NCBI GenBank assembly: GCA_038503035.1
Contig: JAVSML010019201.1
Location: 37,403 to 101,402, forward strand
DNA length: 64,000 nt
Origin: Crocodylus rhombifer
Lineage: Eukaryota; Chordata; Crocodylia; Crocodylidae
Reading direction: 5' to 3'
Numbering within the stretch: position 1 is the stretch's first letter; every line of letters begins with the position of its first letter. This document shows positions 55,726-64,000 of this stretch, piece after piece. Made by a program: the position numbers and the translations under genes. Under the pieces are notes generated by a model. That model searched no databases, had not been told where the DNA came from, and was given only the letters and a program-made list of their open reading frames with translations.

Positions 55726-58700
55726 TCATATGCCCTTGCCCCTAACCATTTTTGTTTCCCTCTGCTGGACTACCTTCAATTGGTCCACATCCTTTTTGTA
55801 GTGGGGTGCCCAAAACTGGACACAGTACTCCAAATATGGCCTCACCAGTGCTGAATAGAGGGGAATAATCATTTCCCTTGACCTGCTGGCAACACACCTA
55901 CCAATGCAGCCCAGTATGCCAGTAGCCTTCTTGGCAACAAGGACACACTGTTGGCTCACATTAATTTTACTGTCCACTATAACCCCCAGCTCCTTTTCTG
56001 CACAGCTGCTGCCCAGCCAGTTAGCTCCCAGACTAGCAGTGAATGGGGCTCTTCTGTACTAAGTGCAGGACTTTGCACTTGTCCTTGAACCTCATGAGAT
56101 TCCTTTTCGGCCCAATCCTCCAATTTATCTAGGTCACTCTGAATCCTAGCCCTACCCTCCAGCGTATCTACTCTCCGCAGCTTGGTGTCATCTGCAAACT
56201 TGCTGAGTGTACTCTCAGTGCCAACTTCCAGGTCGATGAAGTTACTGAACAAAATCAACCCCAGGACTGACCCCTGGGGCACTCCACTTGATACCGGCTG
56301 CCAGCTAGACACTGAGTACCACCTTACAGTCTATTCATACAGCCCATACTTCCTTGGCTTACCTGTTGGAGAATGTTGTGAGGGACTGTATCAAGAGCCT
56401 TGTTGAAATCAAGGTACACCACATCCACGGGTCTCCCTACATCCACAGAGCCAGTCATTTCATCATAGAAGGCAATCAAGTCGGTCAGGCCACCCACCTC
56501 ACTGTGCCCGACCACGTTCCAGGCTCCGAGTGCTTCCCTAGGGAGGCCTTGCCTCTGGCTGACCCCCTTTCTGGAGCACACTCAGATAGCCTGGGGGTAA
56601 CGTAAGCTGCCACCACCCTGAGAAGGGACTCTCTCAGCCCTGTGTCCTTGGGGAAACACAGGCCTAATAGTTCTACAGGTACTCAACCCAGTACAGGCAC
56701 TTGGGGCACTTCCCCAAGTTGGGGGCCAAAAAGGAAAGTCTCCCTTAGTCGGCAGACATAATTTAGGCATAATTTAGACCCACGCCTCAATAAGTCTCCT
56801 ACACTGGTCACAAAGGAGAACTTTATTGATTACAGGGGGTAGGGTGAAAATAGGGTACAAGATAGAGCAATATCATAGAAATCCCCTAGAGCAAAACAGT
56901 CTGGCTGAGGTAGCCTTTTGATCATACATCTGAGTTACTGCCAGCTATATATCTAACCAGATCTCAAGTAGCTTACAAGCATCATCCTGGGGCTGTTGGA
57001 GATTCCCTCTGGAGGCAGGCCGTTCCTAGCTCATGAGTTTTGGGAGAGAGAGCCAGTTTCAGATGGTAAAACTCCTCTCTAAGTCTTGAGTCCCCCGCAT
57101 GGCTGCTGCCCCCTCCTCCTGGGCAGTCTTAACTTATATAGCCCCTGTGATCTCATTCACCTGGTCCAATGGAGGCCAGCACCTGTTGGCTGTCGGCCAA
57201 CCAATTAGAAATACATTAGTACTTGCCGGGCAGACACTAGCCCACCAGGTAGATGCCCCTCACCCAGGTAGCTGATACCAGTCGTAGGCAGAGGGAGCAG
57301 GTTTCCCGCCTCCCTCAGGAATGTATCCAGCTAAGGTTACCTAAAGAGATAGGGTAAAGATGTGTCTTCTCTGCTGGGCCCATCATAATCAAATTGTCAC
57401 AGCACAGAGATTTTGGGGAGAAACAAAGGTGGCTTCCTGCCACACCACCTTCTCCTTCAAATGCTTTGAGAGATTACTTGAGGATCTGCTCCATGATTTT
57501 TCTAGGGACTGAGGTGAGGGTGACTGGTCTGTAGTTCTCTGGATCCTCCTTTTTCCCTTTCTTGAATATGGGTACCATGTTTGCCCTTTTCCAATCATCC
57601 GGACCTCTCCCAATCACTATGAGTTTTCAAAGATGATGGCCAGTGGCTCTGCAGTCACCTCAGCCAACTCCGTCAGCATCCTCTGGTGCATCCCATCCAG
57701 CCCCATGGACTTATATATGTCCAGCTTTTCTAAATAGTCCCTAACTTGTTCTTTTTACCACTGTTGGCTGCTTCCCTCCTCCACAAACTGTGCTGCCCAG
57801 TGCATTAGTCTGGGAGCTGACCTTGCCTGTGAAGACTTGAGGTGAAAAAAGGCATTGAGTACTACAGCCTTTTTTGCATCCTCTGTCACTAGGTTGCCTC
57901 TCATATGGAGTAAGGGACCCACACTTTCCCTGATCTTCCTCTTGTTACTGACATACTTGTAGAAACCATTGTTTCTCTTCACTAGCTAGCAACTCCAATT
58001 GCACTTTGGCATTCCTGACTTTATTTCTGCATGCCCAAGCCATACTCTTATACTCCTCTGTAGTTGGTTGTCCAAGTTTCCACTTCTTATAAGCTTCCTT
58101 TTTCTGATTTAGCTTACTGAAGAGTTCCCTGCTAGGCCAAGCTGGTCTTCTGCCATACTTACTAGTCTTCCTGCACATTGGGATGGTTTGTTCCTGCACT
58201 CTCAGTAAGGCTTCTTTAAAGTACAGCCGGCACTCCTGGATTCCTCTCCCCGTCAGACTGGCTTCCCAGGAAGTCCTGCCCATGAGTTCCCTGAGTGAGT
58301 TGAAATCTGCTTTTCTGAAGTCCAGGCTCCTTACTCTGTTCTCCATTCTTCCTTTCCTCAGGATCCTGAACTCGATCATCTCATGGTTGTTGTTGCCAAA
58401 GCTACCATCTAATACTTTCCCCACCAATTCTTCCCTGTTTGTGAGCAACAGGTCAAGAAGAGTGCGGTCCCTAGGTGGCTGCTTCAGCACTTGTCCCCAG
58501 CACTGTCCAAAAACATCCTGGATTGCCTGCGTGTTGTTGTATTGCCCTTCCAGCAGATGTCAGGGTGATTGAAGTCCTCTGTAAGAATCAGGGCTTGTGA
58601 TTGGGAAACTTCCACTAGCTGTTTGAAAAAAGCCTCATCTACCTCATCTTCCTGGTCTGGTGGTCTATAGTAGACGCCCACTACAACGTCACCCTTGTTG

Positions 58701-58771
58701 CTCTCCCTGACCCTAACCCAGAGACTTGACAGGCCTATCTCCAGTTTCACACTGAAGCTTTGAGCAATCAT
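55726..58771 (-). pseudogene. CR1 ORF2 remnants: endonuclease and reverse transcriptase
   Basis: Visible pieces are the endonuclease blocks VVVGVYYRPPDQ and EDFNHPDICW (the usual G before DFN is E here), the linker (DRTLLDLLLTNREELVGKV) and the RT blocks [28 protein letters not shown] and SKFADDTKL. The FADD catalytic motif is intact. Frames are split by stops and by the LTR insertion. Confidence 0.85.
56513..57401 (-). mobile_element. Solo-LTR-like insertion in the CR1
   Basis: On the minus strand the segment begins TGTGACAATTTG and ends GGGCACA (TG...CA). It has a TATA box (CTATATAAG, 57,133-57,141) and an AATAAAG signal (56,821-56,827), the layout of a retroviral LTR of 889 bp. Flanks TCAC and GCAC may be a degraded 4-bp duplication. 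CR1 reading continues on both sides, so it is an insertion. No viral gene is present. Confidence 0.65.
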
Positions 58772-59239
58772 ATGGCTGTTTTAAGTAAAGTGCAACTCCT
58801 CTTCCTCTTCTCCCCTGCCTGTCCTTCCTGAACAGTTTGTACCCATCCATGACAATGTTCCGGTCATATGAGTTCACACCAAGTCTCTTATTCCAATCAT
58901 GTTATAGCTCTGTGACTGTGCAAGGACTTCCAATTCTTCCTGCTTGTTTCCCGGTTTCCGTGCATTCATGTACCCTACAGGCACCTAAAGTAACTAGTCA
59001 ATTGCCCCAATTTCTTAAGAAAAATGAGAACACCTCCTCTCTTGCTGCCGCTTGCTTGCTCTTCCTCCAGGTCATCCACTTCCCCACCTAACTCAGGGCT
59101 TTGGTTTCCATCTCCCAGTGAACCTAGTTTAAAGCCCTCCTCACTAGGATAGTGAGCCTGTCTGCAAAGGTGCTCTTCCCTCTCCATCAGGTGGATCTGA
59201 TGTCTTCCCAGCATTTCTTCTTGGAACATCATCCTATGG

Positions 59240-60171
59240 TCAAAGAAGCCAAAGCCCTGCTGGCAACACTACCTGCACAGCCAGGCATTGATCTGCAGGA
59301 TGTCTGCTCCTGTCCAAGCCCTTTCCCTTGACTGGAAGAATTGAAGAGAATATGACCTGAGCCGCAGTCCCTTTCACCCTTACATCCAGAGCTCTGTAGT
59401 CGCTTTTGATCTGCCCAGGGTCTCCCTTGGCAGTATCGTTAGTGACCACATGGATGAGCAGCCTGGAGCAGCAGTTAGAGAACCAGATGAGTCTTGATAA
59501 TCTCTCCATAAGATCTCTGATCTGGGCTCCAGGGAAGCAGCAGACTTCTCGAGACAAGAAGTCAGGTCAGCAGATGGATCCTCCATCCCCTGCAGAAAGG
59601 AGTCTCCAACCACCATCAACTATTGCTTCTTAGTGGTTGCTGTCTTGATCCTTCCCACCTTGGGGAGGCCTGTCCCGTCATCTTCCACCAATGGAATGTG
59701 CTCCTCATCTTCTGTTGCTAGGGCTCCGTATCTGTTCTTTATATAAACTGTTCCCCCCAAATGGGACCAGGTGGAGCTGAAGACTTCTGCTTGCTGACAG
59801 AAGTCACAAGCTTCCAACTTCCACCCTCCTGGGAGTCCATGTCCGCTCTCTTCTCTAGTGCTGCCTCTAGCAATTCTTCTTCCACAGTCCTGAAGGTCTC
59901 CTTCAACATCGAATTGATGAACTCATGGTGGAGGACGTTTCAGAGCCTCACCACCTCTTCCTGTAGCTCTCTTGCTTGTTCCCTGAGAAACACTACCAGG
60001 AGGCACCATTCACACTGCAGGCACTCTCCCACCATGGAGAGAGTGGTTCATCTGGCCACCACTGCAAAGACCCTGCAAGCTGCAGTCCTCACAGTGCCAA
60101 AGCTGAACCTGGGTAGAAGCCTCGATGGTGAACGGTCCTGCCTGGACAGAAACCTCATAGATAGGCAGTAG
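59240..60171 (-). pseudogene. CR1 ORF1 remnants with esterase motif
   Basis: On the minus strand MMVVGDSFLQGMEDPSADLT contains the GDS box of the SGNH-esterase domain found in CR1 ORF1 proteins. Further C-terminal, HVVTNDTAKGDPGQIKSDYR continues the domain. An upstream cysteine-containing part lies at about 59,760-60,170. Stops and shifts interrupt it. Confidence 0.65.
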
Positions 60172-60360
60172 CAGTGGCTCTGGCATTGTGACATCCTCCA
60201 GCCATTTTCCTGGGTTTCTTAATCTGCCTCTTTGGTCCTACTGCCCTTCTTCCAAGCACACGTTAGCTAGCGAACTTGTCTAGAAGCTGGCTTGTTTACT
60301 GGTCCTTGGCCCCAAAGGGTTCCTATTTCCCTGCTTCCTAACACCAAACTGAAAGGCTCT

Positions 60361-60382
60361 CAAGGGGGGGGGGAGGGGGGGG
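60361..60382. repeat. G-run
   Basis: Two G tracts separated by one A (nine and eight G, with two leading GG). It may form a quadruplex. Confidence 0.7.
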
Positions 60383-60807
60383 ACAGCAAACTGACCTGCA
60401 AACTGCTTGCCCTGCTTTCTCTGATTTTTTTATGGGGGTGGACAGAAACAAAGTGTGATACTTACTAGGGTTTTTCTGGCTCTTAGCCCTCAGCATCCTC
60501 CCATTATTTAGCCAGAGTTTGAAACTTGAGCACTTTTCCAGTTTTGGCAAAGATGCTGACACCTTCTTTCAGTTTTAACTCTTTAAAGGTGAACAGTGTC
60601 AGAGAATCTTGCAGACATTACCTGCAATCTGTGACAAGCACATGGCAAAGGAGAGTCTTTTGTAATCTATGCAAGAAAGACAAGTGGGTGAGGTGGGGAA
60701 TGGAGCGGAAGGTGCCTGCCTTAAGTCAGATGCAGCAGATCAGTCGCAGAACTGGGGTTTAAACCCAAAGTCTCCTGATACCCTGTCCAGTGCCCTGTTT
60801 GCTAGGT

Positions 60808-61079
60808 AAGGAGTTAGCAACCTGTGGCCCATGGATTTGTTCCAGCTGGCAAAGGTCAAGCTCAGCTCAAGGAAGCATAGGGGGGATAGGATGTCAGAGA
60901 CCTGTGCTAAGTTGCCTGTCCCTTCTGCAGCACTATCCTCAGCAGCTCTCCCTGTTGCTGTCTTGTGCCTGGGCTTCCCTTCCCCTTGGCAGTGAGGGTA
61001 TCTGTAGCAAGGGTAAGCACAGGAGGCTTGAGCTTTCCTGGGGATGGATTTGTGGGTGCAGCAGGGTTGCCAACCCCTG
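60808..61079. mobile_element. Short hAT DNA transposon
   Basis: The left end AAGGAGTTAGCAACCTGTGG and the right end, inverted, CAGGGGTTGGCAACCCTG are Charlie-type. The flanking octamers TGCTAGGT and TGCAAGAC agree at 5 of 8. It is non-coding. Confidence 0.65.
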
Positions 61080-61409
61080 TGCAAGACGATGCTCTCTAGT
61101 AATGGATATTTGTCAGTTGCACTGACTGCTGTTCATACAGAAGCTCAGTGTCCTTTCAGGAAAACCTGACCTGGGATTTCTTCAATTAATGAGTGTCTAT
61201 GAGCACTGGGAATTAGATTTGATGGCCCAGGAGGCCCCTTCCCTTCCTAAGATCCTATATTAAATGTCTTTGTGGGATGGGAGGTGGGGAGGAGGAGGGA
61301 TAAATGGCCTGAGATGAGTGTTGTGCATTGAGAAGCTTCCACTAGCTGTAGAAACAGCCTGGGAATAACCTAGGATGGATGAGCTTTCCAACTGATGCTC
61401 TTTTTGGAC

Positions 61410-62645
61410 ATATATAATGCGTAAGCAACCACATCTTCCCTCCGCTTCCGGCATCACCAAATCATTAGATGCAGGGGTAGCAGTGGACATAGTCTTCTTG
61501 GACTTCCGGAAGGCTTTCGACACTGTCTCTCACCCCGTTCTCATTAAGAAACTGGGGGACTGTGGTGTCAACACCCAAACAGTCAAATGGGTCGCCAACT
61601 GGCTGGTGGGCTGCACCCAGAGAGTGGTAGTGGATGGGTCCTTCTCAACCGGGAAGGACGTGGGCAGTGGGGTTCCACAGGGCTCGGTCCTCGGGCCCGC
61701 ACTGTTCAACATCTTCATCAGTGACTTGGTCGAGGGGGTAAAAAGCACCCTGTTCAAATTTACTGATGACCCTAAGATGTGGGGGGATGTGGGCACACTA
61801 GAAGGAAGCAACAGGCTACGATCGGACCTAGACAGGTTACAAGGGTGGGCGGACGAGAATAGGATGGGTTTCAACACAGACAAGTGCAAAGTGATGCACC
61901 TGGGGAGGAACAACCGGCACCATACCTACAGATTGGGGAACTCCCCTCTTGTCAGCACAGAGGCGGAAAAGGATCTTGGAGTCATCATTGACTCCAAGAT
62001 GAACATGGGCCGGCAGTGCGGGGAGGCAGTCAGGAAGGCCAACTGTACCTTGTCATGCATCCACAGATGCATCTCGAGCAGGTCCAAGGAGGTGATCCTC
62101 CCCCTCTATGCGGCACTGGTCAGGCTGCAGCTGGAGTACTGCATCCAGTTCTGGGCACCGCACTTCAGGAGGGATGTGGACAGCATGGAGAGGGTCCAGA
62201 GGAGGGCCACTCGCATGATGAGGGGACAGCAGGGCAGGCCCTATGCGGAGAGGCTACGGGACCTGAACCTGTTCAGCTTCCAAAAGAGAAGGCTGAGGGG
62301 GATCTAGTGGCCTGTTATAAACTAGTCAGGGGGGATTAGCAGGCATTGGGGAGTCCCTGTTTCCCCAAGCACTGCCAGGAGTGACCAGGAATAACGGTCA
62401 CAAGCTGGCAGAGGGTAGATATAGGCTAGATATCAGGAGGTGCTACTTCACGGTCAGGGCGGCTAGGATCTGGAACCAACTTCCAAGAGAAGTGGTGCAG
62501 GCTCCTACGTTGGGGGTTTTTAAGAGGAGGTTAGGTGAACACCTTGCTGGGGTCATTTGACCCCAGTACTCTTTCCTGCCATGGCAGGGGGTCGGACTAG
62601 ATGATCTGCTCAGGTCCCTTCCGACCCTAGAAACTATGAAACCAT
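61410..62645 (+). mobile_element. 5'-truncated CR1 LINE
   Basis: Starts within the reverse transcriptase and runs through the 3' tail (GGGGGTCGGACTAGATGATC, then GGTCCCTTCCGACCCTAGAA) to an ACTATGAAACCATGG end. The nucleotide sequence closely matches the 46.6-kb copy, so both belong to one subfamily. Confidence 0.9.
61417..62307 (+). pseudogene. CR1 reverse transcriptase, long open fragment
   Basis: A 296-codon open frame holds the RT blocks [49 protein letters not shown] and a C-terminal [19 protein letters not shown]. The catalytic box reads FTDD instead of F(A/V)DD. It lacks endonuclease and ORF1 and ends at a TAG after RRLRGI, so it is a fragment, although long and undamaged for its length. 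Confidence 0.85.
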
Positions 62646-62649
62646 GGCT

Positions 62650-63950
62650 TTAACCACTCTACCATAAATTACAGTCAGTTACTCTGCCCATGTCTATAGA
62701 TAATATTCTTTATTCTCTGTATATACATTTTCTTACATAATTGGATGATCTCATTGTTTGACATTCAGTGCTGAGCGAAGTCACAGACTGCACACTACAG
62801 CAATGCCACTTCCTAAGGACAGAGTGGAAGTAAAGGACAAGTTTGACAAAGAGAAGTGGGAGAAAATCTCAGTGCCCAGCAACAGATCAGGGATGAGGCT
62901 GAGGTCTTCACTTCTGTTTTCTCTGGTTTTTGCTGATCCCATCTGAATGGGACCAGAGGCAAGGATAACACACAGAGGATGCCGCTGTCCTGAACAGCCC
63001 TTAAACCCAGAGGGAAGGAGAAAGGGACAAAGGACCAGGTAGCTATGTCAGTAGAACCTGCATCTCTGTCCCAACCATTCCCCTATAGGCTCCCATGTGT
63101 ATATGTAGAGCTACCTGCAAATGCCACTAGAATCACTGGTGAGCAGATCATTGAACTGGGACCTGTAAAATCTAACACCAGCCCCTGCTCTTCCATATTT
63201 CTTTCCTACTGGGTAAAGCTTTGCTTTGCATTTCCCTTCCTGCCCTGTTGGCCATAATCATCTCACATTCCATTTGCCACCACAGCTGAGAAGTACCGGG
63301 TCTCTGCCTGTGGAAGATCCAAAAGGGAGGAAGATAACTGCCTTCCTCTGTGTAGTTCCCATGCAGTTTGGGGATAGGCAGCAAACTGTGGTCCTAGTGA
63401 AAGGGAGGCTCTGTCTTGAGACAGGCACAGGGTGCACAGATAGGCACTGTGCTGACTTCCCATATGCATGTCTGCCAGGGCACCTTGGTTCCCACCCAAC
63501 AGCATCTCTGATCTCCTGTCCCTGGAGTTTTTCTGACTGCATATTCCAAATGCACTTGCCATATTCACTTGTGTGAACCCACTACATGCACAGCTTGAGG
63601 AGTCCTCTCATTGCTCCTTGCATGCTTGCTCCCAGAATGCTGCTCTTCCTTCCCTCCCCTACTTCCATCTGGAGTCTTCCCTCAGGCTGTGGGATGAGGT
63701 GCTTTTGGGGCTGTGCTTCCTAATGGCAGGTCTCGCATCTCCTCCCCACAAAGATTGGTGACAATGTGTGGATGCAAGTGTAGAACACAGGGCAGTCAAG
63801 GCATCCAGCATAAGGACATCATCTGGATGCTAGAAGTGAAGGCTTGCTATAGACAGTGAAAATACTGTTGGTAAAAGCTATTACACTTCCTGGATAGATT
63901 ATAGTCTGACAGGAAGTTGACTGGAACCCTAGGCATCTTTGCACAGACTG
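62650..63950. other. Intergenic, no gene seen
   Basis: A lysine/glutamate-rich 62-codon frame at 62,758-62,946 and several antisense frames at 63,172-63,576 show no recognisable family or splice context. Confidence 0.5.
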
Positions 63951-63952
63951 CG

Positions 63953-63953
<1 letters not shown>

Positions 63954-64000
<47 letters not shown>
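63954..64000. repeat. (AC)n microsatellite, cut by window end
   Basis: At least 23 perfect AC units run to the last base. Confidence 0.95.

Larger units (their letters stand above)
55347..60200 (-). mobile_element. Near full-length CR1 LINE, interrupted by an LTR
   Basis: Read on the minus strand the order is ORF1 remnants (60,170-59,240), endonuclease and linker (58,840-57,750), reverse transcriptase (57,620-55,726) and the conserved 3' tail ending at about 55,347 (inverted GGTTCCTTCCAGCCCTAATG-type end). Excluding the ~0.9-kb insertion it is about 4 kb, near complete for CR1. Many stops and frameshifts make it inactive. Confidence 0.85.

Noticed and set aside
62758..62946. Charged 62-codon frame as a possible GPR179 or SOCS7 exon (genes next to MRPL45 in human)
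   Set aside because: No similarity to either protein could be recognised and the borders lack clear splice sites.
1..64000. CRISPR arrays, operons, phage or plasmid systems
   Set aside because: Split genes with GT-AG introns, CpG islands and LINE/SINE content show vertebrate nuclear DNA; no regularly spaced direct repeats were found.

Overview
This is vertebrate nuclear DNA, most likely from a crocodilian or a closely related sauropsid. There are two split, divergently arranged mitochondrial/housekeeping-type genes with clean GT-AG exons, no operons, CpG-island promoters, and an intergenic and intronic space filled by CR1 LINEs, many short hAT-type DNA transposons, MIR/CORE-type SINEs, Penelope-type remnants and U2 snRNA-derived repeats. 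U2-headed short repeats (SINEU) were described from crocodilians, which is the main reason for naming that group; the species cannot be fixed from the sequence alone.

Region 1-15,250: the 5' part of NPEPPS (puromycin-sensitive aminopeptidase), minus strand. Exon 1 (14,745-14,867) sits in a strong CpG island with a perfect NRF1 site. Exon 2 (2,411-2,495) follows after a 12.2-kb AT-rich intron 1, and the remaining exons lie beyond position 1. Introns 1 and 2 hold hAT elements, a DNA transposon with a U2-derived repeat inside it, and a tRNA-type SINE.

Region 15,250-45,400: about 30 kb with no protein-coding gene that I can recognise. It holds a Tigger (Tc1/mariner-like) element with TA target-site duplication and a decayed transposase, a 157-bp segment containing the Tigger end that recurs in NPEPPS intron 1, a near-complete hammerhead-ribozyme-like motif, several hAT/MITE elements with readable target-site duplications, and many MIR-type SINE fragments.

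Region 45,400-55,200: MRPL45 (mitochondrial large-subunit protein mL45), plus strand, complete. Eight coding exons sum to 948 nt, giving 315 codons plus stop with all phases consistent. It starts in a second CpG island with ZNF143-like and YY1-like sequences at the start codon. Its introns carry Penelope-type inverted repeats, a CR1 fragment and hAT elements.

Region 55,200-64,000: transposon-rich. A nearly full-length but broken CR1 on the minus strand (ORF1 with GDS esterase motif, endonuclease, reverse transcriptase) is interrupted by a solo-LTR-like insertion with TATA box and polyadenylation signal. A 5'-truncated CR1 on the plus strand has a long open reverse-transcriptase frame, and the window ends inside an (AC)n microsatellite.

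The two genes are transcribed away from each other but their start codons are 30.8 kb apart, so they do not share a promoter. The most unusual material is the set of four hammerhead-like Penelope remnants, the U2-derived repeats, and the duplicated Tigger terminus beside the NPEPPS promoter.
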